Below, piece after piece: positions 22,303 to 32,943 of a DNA stretch of 64,000 nt (the first letter of the stretch is position 1; each line of letters starts with the position of its first letter). The translations under genes were made by a program, and so were the position numbers. The notes beneath the pieces are model-generated. The model was given only the letters and a program-made list of their open reading frames with translations, did no database searches and had not been told where the DNA came from. The stretch comes from Lutibacter sp. GTDB taxonomy: Bacteria > Bacteroidota > Bacteroidia > Flavobacteriales > Flavobacteriaceae. Location of the stretch: contig NZ_JAEINV010000005.1 in NCBI RefSeq assembly GCF_016342705.1, positions 1-64,000 on the forward strand, written 5' to 3'.

Positions 22303-23121
22303 ATGTCGACTGCAAAAAAAGACTATAAGAGAATTACTACCAAAAGTTTGGTGGAAATGAAAAAAAATGGTGAAAAAATTGCCATGCTAACAGCCTATGA
22401 TTACACCATGGCAAAAATTTTAGACAATGCTGGTGTAGATATTCTTTTGGTTGGTGATTCTGCTTCAAATGTAATGGCTGGTCATGAAACAACTTTACCA
22501 ATTACTTTAGATCAAATGATTTACCACGCAAGCTCTGTAATTAGAGCTATTGACCGCTGTTTGGTAGTGGTAGATTTACCTTTTGGAAGCTATCAAGGAA
22601 ACTCACGTAGTGCGCTTGATTCTGCCATAAGAATTATGAAAGAATCTGGTGGACACGCAGTGAAACTAGAAGGTGGAAACGAAATTAGAGAATCTATTTC
22701 TCGTATTTTAACAGCCGGAATTCCTATAATGGGACATTTAGGTTTAACACCACAATCTATTTATAAATTTGGATCTTATACAGTAAGAGCAAAAGAAGAA
22801 GAAGAAGCTGAAAAATTAAAAGAAGACGCTTTGTTATTAGAAGAATTAGGTTGTTTTGCAATAGTATTAGAAAAAGTTCCAGCAAAATTAGCCAAAGAAG
22901 TTGCAGAAAGTATTTCAATTCCTGTAATTGGAATTGGCGCAGGAAATGGTGTTGACGGTCAAGTATTAGTAACACACGATATGTTGGGAATGACACATGA
23001 ATTTCACCCACGTTTTTTACGTCGTTATTTAGATTTATATTCTGAAATGACAACAGCCTTTGAAAATTACGTTACCGATGTAAAAAGCAGTGATTTCCCT
23101 AACGATAATGAACAATATTAA
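22303..23121 (+). CDS. panB: 3-methyl-2-oxobutanoate hydroxymethyltransferase
   Basis: [44 protein letters not shown]. Confidence 0.96.
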   Translation: MSTAKKDYKRITTKSLVEMKKNGEKIAMLTAYDYTMAKILDNAGVDILLVGDSASNVMAGHETTLPITLDQMIYHASSVIRAIDRCLVVVDLPFGSYQGNSRSALDSAIRIMKESGGHAVKLEGGNEIRESISRILTAGIPIMGHLGLTPQSIYKFGSYTVRAKEEEEAEKLKEDALLLEELGCFAIVLEKVPAKLAKEVAESISIPVIGIGAGNGVDGQVLVTHDMLGMTHEFHPRFLRRYLDLYSEMTTAFENYVTDVKSSDFPNDNEQY

Positions 23122-24471
23122 ATGAAAATACTTCTTATAGATACCAATCATAGTATTTTAAAAGCTGGTTTAGAAAAATTAGGCTGTATTTGTGACGAAG
23201 ATTATACTTCTTCAAAAGAAAAAATTGAAGAAAAAATAAGCAATTATAACGGTATTGTAATAAGAAGTAGATTTGATATAGATCAACATTTTATAAATAA
23301 AGCCACCAACCTTAAATTTATTGCTCGTGTTGGTGCAGGGATTGAAAGTATTGATGTTGATTATGCCAAAACAAAAGGAATTCATTTAATTTCATCTCCA
23401 GAAGGAAATAGAAATGCTGTTGGAGAACACGCACTTGGAATGATTTTATCTTTATTCAACAATATTAAAAAAGCCGATTTAGAAATCCGTCAAGGGAAAT
23501 GGTTACGTGAAGCAAACAGAGGAATTGAACTAGAAGGCAAAACAGTTGGAATTATAGGTTACGGAAACATGGGAAAAGCCTTTGCCAAAAAACTAAAAGG
23601 TTTTGATGTTGAAGTTATTTGTTATGATATAAAAGAAGGTGTTGGTGATGAAAATTGCAAACAAGTAACATTGACTGAATTACAAGAGAAAGCAACTGTT
23701 TTAAGTTTGCACACACCATTTAATGAATTATCTTATAAAATGGTAAATACTAGTTTTATTTCAAAATTCAAAAAACCATTTTATTTAATAAACACTGCTA
23801 GAGGATCTGCCGTTGTAACAAATGACTTAGTTGAAGCACTTATAAATAAAAAAGTGTTAGGCGCTTGTTTAGATGTGTTGGAATACGAAAAATTATCTTT
23901 TGAAAATTTATTTGAAAACGATATTTTACCGGAAGCGTTCAGCTATTTAATAAAAGCTGATAATGTATTATTATCGCCACATATTGCTGGTTGGACAGTG
24001 GAATCTAAAGTTAAATTAGCCCAAGTAATTGTTGATAAAGTGCAAACTACTTTTTTTGAAGAAAATAGTATTGAAGAAAAAACAACAACTAAAAGAGTTA
24101 CCGGAATTGGTGGATTATTTTTTAAAACCGAAAATCCAACTGAATTAAAAGAATGGTATAAAAAACATTTAGACTTTAATGTAGATGATTACGGATGTAC
24201 TTTTTGGTGGAAAAACAACAATAACAAACCCGCAAGTACGCAATGGAGTCCTTTTAAAAGTGACACCACTTATTTTTCTCCTTCAAAAAAAGACTTTATG
24301 TTTAACTATAGAGTTGAAAATTTAGTAGATTTATTAGTGCAATTAAAAAATGAAGGCGTCACCATTGTTGGAGAAATGGAAGCATACGAATACGGTAAAT
24401 TTGGTTGGATTTTAGACCCTGAAGGTAATAAAATTGAACTTTGGGAGCCAATTGATAGTGCTTTTTTATAA
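23122..24471 (+). CDS. D-2-hydroxyacid dehydrogenase fused to C-terminal VOC (glyoxalase-like) domain
   Basis: GKTVGIIGYGNMGKAFAKKL, LINTARGSAVVTNDL, LSPHIAGWTVE; C-term GIGGLFFKTENPTELKEWYKKHLDF...GWILDPEGNKIELWEP. Confidence 0.88.
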   Translation: MKILLIDTNHSILKAGLEKLGCICDEDYTSSKEKIEEKISNYNGIVIRSRFDIDQHFINKATNLKFIARVGAGIESIDVDYAKTKGIHLISSPEGNRNAVGEHALGMILSLFNNIKKADLEIRQGKWLREANRGIELEGKTVGIIGYGNMGKAFAKKLKGFDVEVICYDIKEGVGDENCKQVTLTELQEKATVLSLHTPFNELSYKMVNTSFISKFKKPFYLINTARGSAVVTNDLVEALINKKVLGACLDVLEYEKLSFENLFENDILPEAFSYLIKADNVLLSPHIAGWTVESKVKLAQVIVDKVQTTFFEENSIEEKTTTKRVTGIGGLFFKTENPTELKEWYKKHLDFNVDDYGCTFWWKNNNNKPASTQWSPFKSDTTYFSPSKKDFMFNYRVENLVDLLVQLKNEGVTIVGEMEAYEYGKFGWILDPEGNKIELWEPIDSAFL

Positions 24472-24495
24472 AAAAATTAATTAAAACAATAAAAA

Positions 24496-24771
24496 ATGGA
24501 TGTAATTGATGAAAAAGGAAACGTAATTCCAAAAAGCAGTGAAGAAAGTAAAAGAGTATTGGCGGGAATTTTAGCTATTTTACTTGGTACCTTAGGTGTT
24601 CATAAATTTGTACTGGGATACACAAAAGAAGGTATTATTCAACTTATAATATCGGTATTCAGCTGCGGAACATTAGGAATAATTGGTTTTATTGAAGGAA
24701 TAATTTACCTAACAAAATCTGATGAGGAATTTATTTATATGTACCAAACCAATAAAAAAGGCTGGTTTTAA
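24496..24771 (+). CDS. TM2 domain-containing protein
   Basis: RVLAGILAILLGTLGVHKFVLGYTKEGIIQLI. Confidence 0.88.
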   Translation: MDVIDEKGNVIPKSSEESKRVLAGILAILLGTLGVHKFVLGYTKEGIIQLIISVFSCGTLGIIGFIEGIIYLTKSDEEFIYMYQTNKKGWF

Positions 24772-24773
24772 AT

Positions 24774-26612
24774 TTATTCTGAAGCTGAAGTTTCATTAGG
24801 AGTTTCAGCTTCATTGTTTTCATTTTCCAAACGGCTTTCTAACTCTGCCTGAAATTCTTCCATAACAGGTTTTACAGTGCTTTCTGGTATTTCAGAAATT
24901 CTGATATACATTAATCCATCAACAGAATTATTAAACAACGGGTCAACATTAAACGCCACTAATCGTGCATTTTGTTTTACGTATTTTTTAATTAATACAG
25001 GAATACGCAATGCTCCAGGTTCAATTTCATCAATAACCTTATCAAATTTATTCATATCTGCCTGCGTAGCATCAAAAACAAAATCTTTATCGGCATCTTT
25101 TAGTTTTACTTTATATTCTTTTTTAGGATGAATATATTGCGCAATGTATGGATCGTAATAATGAGATTTCATAAACTCAATCATTAACGATTTTGAAAAA
25201 TTAGAGAACTGATTGCTAATACTAACTCCGCCAATTAAATATTTATATTCTGGATATCGCAATGTAACGTGTACAATACCTTTCCAAAGTAAAAATAAAG
25301 GCATTGGCTTTTGTTGGTATTCTTTTATTATAAAAGCACGCCCCATTTCAATAGAATATTCCATCATGGAATATAATTCGGGCTCAAACTTAAATAAGGT
25401 TTGCACGTAAAAACCGTGAATACCATACTTGGCGTAAATATCTTTTCCCAATCCCATTCTATAAGCACCAGCTAAAGCTTTTGCTTCATCGTCCCATAAA
25501 AATAAATGATGATAATAACTATCAAAACTGTCTAAATCTATAGCTTCATTAGTTCCTTCTCCAACCTCTCTAAAAGTAATTTCACGCAAACGACCAATTT
25601 CAAAAATTAAATTTGGTATATCTTTTCTTTGTGCAAAAAACACTTCGTAATTCTTACTCTTTAGCAATCGCCCACCATTTTCTCTTAATGCATCAACCTC
25701 AGAAATCATCTTATCCGTGTCTCTTTGCCCAACAATTTCTTTTGGAGCTTTTGGTAATTTAAGTGCTGCAGTAGTTAGCGGTTTTGATTCCTTTTGATAA
25801 GGATTTGCTAACATATATGTTTTCCTACGAATAAAATCGCAAAAATCGTGAGTGCTTTTATACTCTTCTTGATCTGCAACCGAAATTGCTTTCCCAATCC
25901 TAACTTTAATAACTCTACCTTTTTGAGATAATAGTTCTGAAGGTAATTTAGCTGTACGAAAGGTTGGATTTAATTTTGATAACAAATAAAACAACCTGCT
26001 ATTTCTAGCATGAAAATATATTGGAATTACAGGTACGTTGGCTTTTTGAATTAATTTAATGGCACCTTCTTCCCAAGGTCTATCAACAATTAGTTTTCCA
26101 TCTTTATAAGTAGACACTTCACCGGCAGGGAAGACTCCTAGTGGGTTTCCAGCTTTTACATGAGCTAAAGCATTTTTTAAACCAGAAACACTTGATTGCG
26201 CCTCCTTTCTATCTTCAAAAGGATTTACAGGCATTATAAACGGTTTCATAGGTTCAATTCTATGCAATAAAAAATTGGCTATTATTTTATAATCAGGACG
26301 TTTTTCAATTAATAATTTAAGTAATAAAATTCCGTCAATTCCACCTAGTGGATGATTAGAAACAGTAATAAAGGCTCCTTCTTTTGGGATTCTCCTTAAA
26401 TCTTCTTCAGGAATTTCAAACTTTATTTCTAAATCATCTAAAAGAGCCGTGAAAAATTCTAAATCTTTTAAATGTTTATGCTTGCTATAAATTCTATTTA
26501 TCGCAGAAATTCTAAGCACTTTCATAAGCACCCAGCCAAAAAATGTCCCTATAAATCCATATTTATCAAGGTTTACAGCCTTTGCAACTTCTTTAGCAGA
26601 TACTAAACTCAT
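24774..26612 (-). CDS. Two-domain acyltransferase: PlsC-like O-acyltransferase + GNAT-like N-acyltransferase (OlsF/aminolipid type)
   Basis: N-term VSNHPLGGIDGILL and FPAGEVS (PlsC-like); C-term EVFFAQRKDIPNLIFEIGRLREITFREVGEGTNEAIDLDSFD (OlsB-like). Confidence 0.8.
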   Translation of the reverse strand: MSLVSAKEVAKAVNLDKYGFIGTFFGWVLMKVLRISAINRIYSKHKHLKDLEFFTALLDDLEIKFEIPEEDLRRIPKEGAFITVSNHPLGGIDGILLLKLLIEKRPDYKIIANFLLHRIEPMKPFIMPVNPFEDRKEAQSSVSGLKNALAHVKAGNPLGVFPAGEVSTYKDGKLIVDRPWEEGAIKLIQKANVPVIPIYFHARNSRLFYLLSKLNPTFRTAKLPSELLSQKGRVIKVRIGKAISVADQEEYKSTHDFCDFIRRKTYMLANPYQKESKPLTTAALKLPKAPKEIVGQRDTDKMISEVDALRENGGRLLKSKNYEVFFAQRKDIPNLIFEIGRLREITFREVGEGTNEAIDLDSFDSYYHHLFLWDDEAKALAGAYRMGLGKDIYAKYGIHGFYVQTLFKFEPELYSMMEYSIEMGRAFIIKEYQQKPMPLFLLWKGIVHVTLRYPEYKYLIGGVSISNQFSNFSKSLMIEFMKSHYYDPYIAQYIHPKKEYKVKLKDADKDFVFDATQADMNKFDKVIDEIEPGALRIPVLIKKYVKQNARLVAFNVDPLFNNSVDGLMYIRISEIPESTVKPVMEEFQAELESRLENENNEAETPNETSASE

Positions 26613-26649
26613 TTATATAAAATTAACGTAGCTACAAAAATACATAAAT

Positions 26650-27897
26650 TTATTTCAATACAAGTTGAACAGTGCCTTTTGTAGCTTGTTTTAATAATAT
26701 TTCCCCTTTTTCCTCAATTGTATTTACAGCCTCTTCATTTGCGTGTCTTACGGTATATAACGAAACATTTTCGGAATATGTTACTTTATATTTTTGATTT
26801 ATTTCTGATAAAAATTGTTGGAAATTATTAAACTTATCTTCAATACACACTGAAAAACTTAATGCTGAATTTTGAATTAAGTTTACCTTTAATTTATAAT
26901 TATGTAAAATTTTAAAAATATCACTTAAATTATATTCTACCATAAACGAAAAATCCAGCGCTGCAATGGACACCAATATTTGTTGTTGCTTTAAAATGAA
27001 ACAAGGAATTTCTGGCAATAAATGATGTCCTTTTCCTACAATAGTTCCTTTTGACTCTAAATCGAAAAAAGAACGAACAAATAACGGTATATTTTTATTT
27101 TCTAATGGTTTCAAAGTTTTTGGATGAATTACTGAAGCACCATAAAATGCCATTTCAATAGCTTCCCCATAAGATATTTGTTGCAATAGTTGAGCGTTAT
27201 TAAAAAACCTCGGATCTGCATTTAAAACTCCATCCACATCTTTCCAAATTGTTAAACTATCTGCATTTAAACAGTAGGCAAAAATTGCAGCTGAATAATC
27301 TGACCCTTCTCTTCCTAAAGATGTTGTGTTTCCTTGAGGCGTTCTTCCTAAAAACCCTTGTGTTATGTATAAATTATTTGGATTTAACGTTGAAATATTT
27401 TGCAACGTACTTTCCCAATTCACATAAGCATCGCGATAATTATCATCTGTTTTTATATAATTCCGAACATCAATCCAACTATTTACAATCCCAATTTCAT
27501 TTAAATAAATACTGACAATTTTTGTAGAAAGTAATTCTCCAAAACCAATAATTTGATCGTAAATAAAGTTGTAATCTTTAATTTTATTTTTAATTAAAAA
27601 TCCACTTAACTGACCAAAAAACTGTTCAATTTCTAAAATAATTGTTGCCTTATTATTTGTAAATAAATTGTCAATAATATTAAAGTGATACGTTCTTACA
27701 AATTCAATTTTTTGAGATAAATCGTCCTTCTTAGTATGATACGAATGTATAATTTCTTCAAATGCATTGGTCATTTTTCCCATTGCAGAAATTACAATTA
27801 AAGTATTTTCAAATCCTTCATGTTGTAAAACTCGTACAACATTTTTTATACTTTCTGCATCTTTAACTGATGCTCCTCCAAATTTAAAAATTTTCAT
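26650..27897 (-). CDS. Aspartate kinase
   Basis: MKIFKFGGASVKDAESIKNV; TTSLGREGSDYSAAIFAYCLNADSLTIWKDVDGVLNADPR. Confidence 0.92.
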   Translation of the reverse strand: MKIFKFGGASVKDAESIKNVVRVLQHEGFENTLIVISAMGKMTNAFEEIIHSYHTKKDDLSQKIEFVRTYHFNIIDNLFTNNKATIILEIEQFFGQLSGFLIKNKIKDYNFIYDQIIGFGELLSTKIVSIYLNEIGIVNSWIDVRNYIKTDDNYRDAYVNWESTLQNISTLNPNNLYITQGFLGRTPQGNTTSLGREGSDYSAAIFAYCLNADSLTIWKDVDGVLNADPRFFNNAQLLQQISYGEAIEMAFYGASVIHPKTLKPLENKNIPLFVRSFFDLESKGTIVGKGHHLLPEIPCFILKQQQILVSIAALDFSFMVEYNLSDIFKILHNYKLKVNLIQNSALSFSVCIEDKFNNFQQFLSEINQKYKVTYSENVSLYTVRHANEEAVNTIEEKGEILLKQATKGTVQLVLK

Positions 27898-27908
27898 GTT
27901 TACTAATT

Positions 27909-28388
27909 TTACAAACTGTTTATATAATTTTCAATTGCTTCATTTTCAATGTGTACCGTATCCCAATCTCGTAAAACACGCGCGCCCGTTTTTTCATAAA
28001 AATCAATTGCTGGCTTGTTCCAGTCTAGCACAGCCCATTCAATTCTTCTTACACCCTTGTTGTAACCAAATTCAATTACTTTGGTATATAAAGCACTTCC
28101 AATTTTAAGTCCTCTTTTCTTTTCGGTAACTATTAAATCTTCTAAATGAATTGTTGGCCCTTTCCAAGTGGAATATCTTGAATAAAATAATGCCATTCCA
28201 ACAATTTTTGAGTCAATTTCAGCAACAAAACAATTGAATAAAGGTATTTTCCCAAAACCATCGTTTTCTAAATCTTCAACCGTAACTTCAACAGCCTCGG
28301 TTTCCTTTTCAAAATGTGCTAATTCTTTAATTAAACTTAACACTTCAGACATATCCTCTTTAATTGCTTCTCGAATAGTAAAACTCAT
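27909..28388 (-). CDS. GNAT family N-acetyltransferase
   Basis: IHLEDLIVTEKKRGLKIGSALYTKVIEFGYNKGVRRIEWAVLDWNKPAIDFYEKTGA. Confidence 0.9.
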   Translation of the reverse strand: MSFTIREAIKEDMSEVLSLIKELAHFEKETEAVEVTVEDLENDGFGKIPLFNCFVAEIDSKIVGMALFYSRYSTWKGPTIHLEDLIVTEKKRGLKIGSALYTKVIEFGYNKGVRRIEWAVLDWNKPAIDFYEKTGARVLRDWDTVHIENEAIENYINSL

Positions 28389-28511
28389 TGTAAATAAAAA
28401 TATTTAATTAGTGTTGCTAAAGTAAAAAATTTGAACACAAAGTATCTTACAATCTCTTCATTATTAAAAAAAAAAATCTCGATATTTGTAAAAAACAATT
28501 CAACTTTTAAT

Positions 28512-29534
28512 ATGAAAAACGACAATCTTACCTTAGGAGAATTTATTATTGAAAATCAAAAACACTACAAATACACTTCTGGAGAATTTTCTAGATTGTT
28601 GAGCTCCATCAAATTAGCAGCTAAAATTGTAAATTATAAAGTTAACAAGGCTGGTTTAGTAGATATTTTAGGAGCAGCGGGAGATACTAATATTCAAGGT
28701 GAAGATCAGCAAAAATTAGATGTTTACGCGAACAATGTTTTTATGCAAACACTTATAAATAGAGAAATTGTTTGTGGAATTGCCAGTGAAGAAGAAGATA
28801 ATTATGTAACAATTAAAGGAAAACACGGTACTAATGAAAACAAATATGTAATGCTTATTGATCCATTAGATGGATCTTCAAATATTGATGTAAATGTTTC
28901 CGTAGGTACAATTTTTTCTATTTATAGAAGAATTACTCCAATTGGCGCTCCAGTTGAACAAATTGATTTCTTACAAAGGGGAAACCAACAAGTTGCAGCA
29001 GGTTATGTAGTTTACGGAACTTCAACAATGTTGGTGTATACATCGGGCCACGGAGTAAACGGATTTACTTTAAACCCTGCAATTGGCTCCTTTTATTTAT
29101 CACATCCAAATATGAGTTTTCCTAAAGATGGTAAAATATACTCTATAAATGAAGGTAACTACGTACACTTTCCACAAGGAGTTAAAGATTATTTAAAATA
29201 TTGTCAGGAAGAAAAAGATGACAGACCTTATACATCACGTTATATTGGATCATTAGTTTCAGATTTTCATAGAAACATGATTAAAGGTGGAATTTATATT
29301 TACCCGACAAGTTCCATTGGTCCAAAAGGTAAATTACGTTTATTATATGAATGTAATCCAATGGCATTTTTAGCTGAACAAGCAAATGGAAAAGCAACTG
29401 ATGGATATAAAAATATTTTAGAAATTAAACCAACCGAACTTCATCAACGTGTTCCTTTCTTTTGCGGAAGCACTAATATGGTTGATAAAGCTGGCGAGTT
29501 TATGGCTAAATATCCTGAAAATGCCAATTATTAG
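28512..29534 (+). CDS. fbp: Class 1 fructose-1,6-bisphosphatase
   Basis: [25 protein letters not shown]; start moved to the ATG at 28512. Confidence 0.95.
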   Translation: MKNDNLTLGEFIIENQKHYKYTSGEFSRLLSSIKLAAKIVNYKVNKAGLVDILGAAGDTNIQGEDQQKLDVYANNVFMQTLINREIVCGIASEEEDNYVTIKGKHGTNENKYVMLIDPLDGSSNIDVNVSVGTIFSIYRRITPIGAPVEQIDFLQRGNQQVAAGYVVYGTSTMLVYTSGHGVNGFTLNPAIGSFYLSHPNMSFPKDGKIYSINEGNYVHFPQGVKDYLKYCQEEKDDRPYTSRYIGSLVSDFHRNMIKGGIYIYPTSSIGPKGKLRLLYECNPMAFLAEQANGKATDGYKNILEIKPTELHQRVPFFCGSTNMVDKAGEFMAKYPENANY

Positions 29535-29653
29535 TTTTAAATTTAATAACTTAAAACAATAGTACTATAAGAACAATCAATTCTAAGATTTTTTAGAATG
29601 AAAACCGTTCATTACCTTTGATTACAATAAATGTTGAACTAAAAAATACAATT

Positions 29654-30262
29654 ATGGCTTTTGAATTACCAAAATTACCGTACGCTTACGATGCACTAGA
29701 ACCACATATTGATGCAAGAACTATGGAAATACACCATACAAAACATCATGCAGGATATACAAACAACCTAAATAATGCTATTGCTGGAACAGCTTTAGAA
29801 GGAAAATCTATTGAAGTTATTTTAGCTGATTTAGATATGAATAATGCTGCTGTTAGAAATAATGGTGGTGGTTTTTATAATCACTCATTATTTTGGGATG
29901 TTATGAAACCAGAAGGAAAGGGATATTTATCAGGAGAATTAAAAGATGCTATTATAGCTGCTTACGGTTCTGTTGATGCCTTTAAAGATGTATTTGCAAA
30001 AGCTGCTGCAACTAGATTTGGATCTGGATGGGCTTGGCTTTGTGTACATAAAGGAGGAAAAGTTGAAGTTTGCTCAACTCCAAACCAAGACAATCCATTA
30101 ATGCCAGGTGTTACTTGTGGAGGAACACCAATTTTAGGATTAGATGTTTGGGAACACGCATACTATTTGCATTATCAAAACAGAAGACCAGACTATATTA
30201 ATGCATTTTTTAATGTTATTAACTGGAACGAAGTTGAAAGACGTTACGCTGAAAGTAAATAA
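29654..30262 (+). CDS. Superoxide dismutase (Fe/Mn)
   Basis: [53 protein letters not shown]; start moved to the ATG at 29654. Confidence 0.96.
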   Translation: MAFELPKLPYAYDALEPHIDARTMEIHHTKHHAGYTNNLNNAIAGTALEGKSIEVILADLDMNNAAVRNNGGGFYNHSLFWDVMKPEGKGYLSGELKDAIIAAYGSVDAFKDVFAKAAATRFGSGWAWLCVHKGGKVEVCSTPNQDNPLMPGVTCGGTPILGLDVWEHAYYLHYQNRRPDYINAFFNVINWNEVERRYAESK

Positions 30263-30284
30263 TTTATTTACCACTAACTAAAAT

Positions 30285-30313
30285 AAAAAAGTCCGCAATT
30301 GCGGACTTTTTTT
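30285..30313. terminator. Rho-independent terminator downstream of SOD
   Basis: AAAAAAGTCCGCAATTGCGGACTTTTTTT perfect palindrome with T-tract. Confidence 0.9.
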
Positions 30314-30418
30314 ATCTCAATTATTTGCTTTTTAAACAGCTTTAAATAAGTTTATTATTGCACATAAACTTAGTAAGTTTTAAGTACATTAGCTCCTTAA
30401 ATTTTATTGTTGATACTT

Positions 30419-31342
30419 ATGTTAACATCTCATTTAGGGGAACTATTCGCTTTATTAACCGCCGTTTTTTGGACAACCACTAGTTTATCCTTTCAACAAG
30501 CAACAAGAAGAGCTGGATCATTATCCGTTAACGTTTTACGTTTAATTATTGCATTTTTCATTTACGGTATTATATCCTATTTTACTAGAGGTTTATTTTT
30601 ACCTTTTGATGCAGGTACTCATCAATGGATATGGATGTCTATTTCCGGATTAATTGGTTTTGTTTTTGGAGATTACTTTCTATTTAAATCGTATGAGTTA
30701 ATAAGTGCCAGAATCTCCATGCTAATCATGTCTTTAAGCGCACCAATAGCTGCTATTATTAGTTGGTTTTTATTAGGTGAAACAATGAACTTATTATCCA
30801 TTTTCGCAATGTTTATAACCATTTTTGGTATAATGATGGTTATTACTGAAAAAAAGAAATTAGATGATGAAAAAGCAGGAATAAAAAACAAAAAAATCCA
30901 ATTTTCATTTTCTCCAAAAGGCATGTTATTTGCATTTTTCGGTTCAATTGGGCAAGCTTTAGGATTGGTTTTAAGTAAATATGGAATGCAAGATTACAAT
31001 GTTTTTGCAGCCACTCAAATTAGAATTATTACAGGATGTATTGGTTTTATAATTTTAATTTCACTTATAAAAAGGTGGCCTAAAGTTAAACAAGCAGTTG
31101 CAGATTCTGTTTCCATGAAATTTATTGTAATTGGCTCTATTTTTGGACCATTTTTAGGTGTTTATGTTTCATTGTTAGCTGTTAAATTTACTACTGTAGG
31201 AATTGCATCTACTATTATGGCTATTATTCCAGTTTTAATTATTCCTCCCGCAATTTTATTATATAAAGAAAAAGTAACCTTAAAAGAAGTTATTGGAGCA
31301 TTTATAGCGCTTAGCGGAATTGTATTGTTTTTTATCAACTAA
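30419..31342 (+). CDS. EamA/DMT-family transporter
   Basis: About ten TM helices in two EamA-like halves; start moved to the ATG at 30419. Confidence 0.88.
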   Translation: MLTSHLGELFALLTAVFWTTTSLSFQQATRRAGSLSVNVLRLIIAFFIYGIISYFTRGLFLPFDAGTHQWIWMSISGLIGFVFGDYFLFKSYELISARISMLIMSLSAPIAAIISWFLLGETMNLLSIFAMFITIFGIMMVITEKKKLDDEKAGIKNKKIQFSFSPKGMLFAFFGSIGQALGLVLSKYGMQDYNVFAATQIRIITGCIGFIILISLIKRWPKVKQAVADSVSMKFIVIGSIFGPFLGVYVSLLAVKFTTVGIASTIMAIIPVLIIPPAILLYKEKVTLKEVIGAFIALSGIVLFFIN

Positions 31343-32066
31343 GCTTGGGGTGTTCTTTTTTTCTGGGATCTTGATTTAATAATTGCGCTAAAGAATTATA
31401 TAATTTTGGTAGTTTTTGACTAAACTCATCAGGTTTTTCAAAAAAAGACTCTAATGATACCGAAAAAAATTCCATCAAATTTTCGCCTCCATAATTTCGT
31501 AAAAAAGAATTCTCGGCAGCTCTTATTTGAGCTATAAAATAGTTGGCAGTATTGCTATAACTTTTAAAATTATTTTCATTAAAAATTCCAATATAATTTC
31601 TTTTGGAATTTTCAATTATTAAACAATGACCAAATTCGTGAATACATAAGTTTAAAGCATCATCAGAAATTTTAAAACCTCGCTCCACCGCAGGCCAAGA
31701 TAAATTTACACGACTAGTTTTCACATTAACATCCCCATCAAAAAACTGATGAACTCTTTTATAAGTGTACGATGAAGGAGCAATAAAAATAGTGTTAAAT
31801 TTAGAAAATGTAACAATTTTCAAACCAAATGTAACTTGTGTAAATGCACTTGAAATTACTATTTTCATTTCTGGGCTTATATAAAAATTGGGATCCGATA
31901 AAAACCGCGTAGTTTTAATAAATATTAAGGTTCTGATTTGAAATATTTCTTGATTTATGGTTGATAAATCCTTGTAATAAGAACTCCATTTCAATAACAC
32001 CCAATGAACTTCGGCTTTTGATTTCTCTTTTAAAAAATACCCTAAAACTTTATATTTTAAACTCAA
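31335..32066 (-). CDS. MtfA-like (M90) zinc-dependent peptidase
   Basis: ALNLCIHEFGHCLIIENSK HExxH motif; MtfA-like layout; convergent 8-bp overlap with upstream transporter. Confidence 0.7.
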   Translation of the reverse strand: MSLKYKVLGYFLKEKSKAEVHWVLLKWSSYYKDLSTINQEIFQIRTLIFIKTTRFLSDPNFYISPEMKIVISSAFTQVTFGLKIVTFSKFNTIFIAPSSYTYKRVHQFFDGDVNVKTSRVNLSWPAVERGFKISDDALNLCIHEFGHCLIIENSKRNYIGIFNENNFKSYSNTANYFIAQIRAAENSFLRNYGGENLMEFFSVSLESFFEKPDEFSQKLPKLYNSLAQLLNQDPRKKEHPKLS

Positions 32067-32069
32067 TGA

Positions 32070-32762
32070 TTATTCAAAATTTAACGGACCAAAATAACCC
32101 ATTTGCCTTACAATCCAGTTTTTTCTTCTCTCAATATAGTTAGAAGATCTAACAGCTTTGTATTTTCTAGGATTTGGTAAAATAGCGGCAATAGATGCAG
32201 CTTCGTATGTTGATAGTTTTTTCGCAGATTTCCTAAACCAATGTTGTGCTGCAGCTTCGGCTCCGTAAACGCCATCACCCATTTCAATACTATTTAAATA
32301 CACTTCTAAAATGCGTTCTTTACTCCAAATTACTTCAATTAAAAAAGTAAAGTAAAGTTCAAAACCTTTTCTTACATAACTTCTTTGTGGCCAAAGAAAA
32401 ACATTTTTTGCAGTTTGTTGCGTAATTGTACTTCCTCCTTTAATTTTTTTCCCTTTTTTATTACCTTCATAAGCCTTTTCCATTGCTTCCATATCAAAAC
32501 CAAAATGCTCCGAAAATTTTTGATCTTCACTTACAACAACTGCTTTTGCTAAATTTGGAGATATGTTATCCATAGAAACCCATTGATGAGTAAGTGTAGC
32601 CGGTTTGCCTTGAGACCATTGTTCAATATTTCTAATAAACATTAACGGTGTAAATGGAACTGGCACCCATTTAAATACAATAACTGCGAGTATAGATGTG
32701 ATAAAAAAGACAATGATTGCTTTAAAAAACCATCGTTTTATTTTTTGAAAAAAACCTTTCAT
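32070..32762 (-). CDS. mtgA: Monofunctional biosynthetic peptidoglycan transglycosylase
   Basis: VVSEDQKFSEHFGFD, KGGSTITQQTAKNVFLWPQRSYVRKGFELYFT. Confidence 0.93.
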   Translation of the reverse strand: MKGFFQKIKRWFFKAIIVFFITSILAVIVFKWVPVPFTPLMFIRNIEQWSQGKPATLTHQWVSMDNISPNLAKAVVVSEDQKFSEHFGFDMEAMEKAYEGNKKGKKIKGGSTITQQTAKNVFLWPQRSYVRKGFELYFTFLIEVIWSKERILEVYLNSIEMGDGVYGAEAAAQHWFRKSAKKLSTYEAASIAAILPNPRKYKAVRSSNYIERRKNWIVRQMGYFGPLNFE

Positions 32763-32943
32763 TCAACAAAATTTCAGTAAAAGTATTGATTTTTTGATTT
32801 GTTTGGAATTTTATTTTTAAGTGATTTAGATTTTAAAAATTTTAGATTTTAAAAAAATAAGCCTATTTTGTAAAGAAATTCTAATGTATTTATTAAAATT
32901 TAAAAAAAATAGAAGACTTTTGTCAATTCTTATTTAACATATA

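Noticed and set aside
22757-23053. Leu-rich minus-strand ORF inside panB
   Set aside because: Antisense of GAA/TTA-rich codons in panB; low-complexity composition.
29581-29600. TTCTAAGATTTTTTAGAA hairpin between fbp and SOD
   Set aside because: A/T-only-type short stem lying just upstream of the SOD promoter region; too weak to call a terminator confidently.
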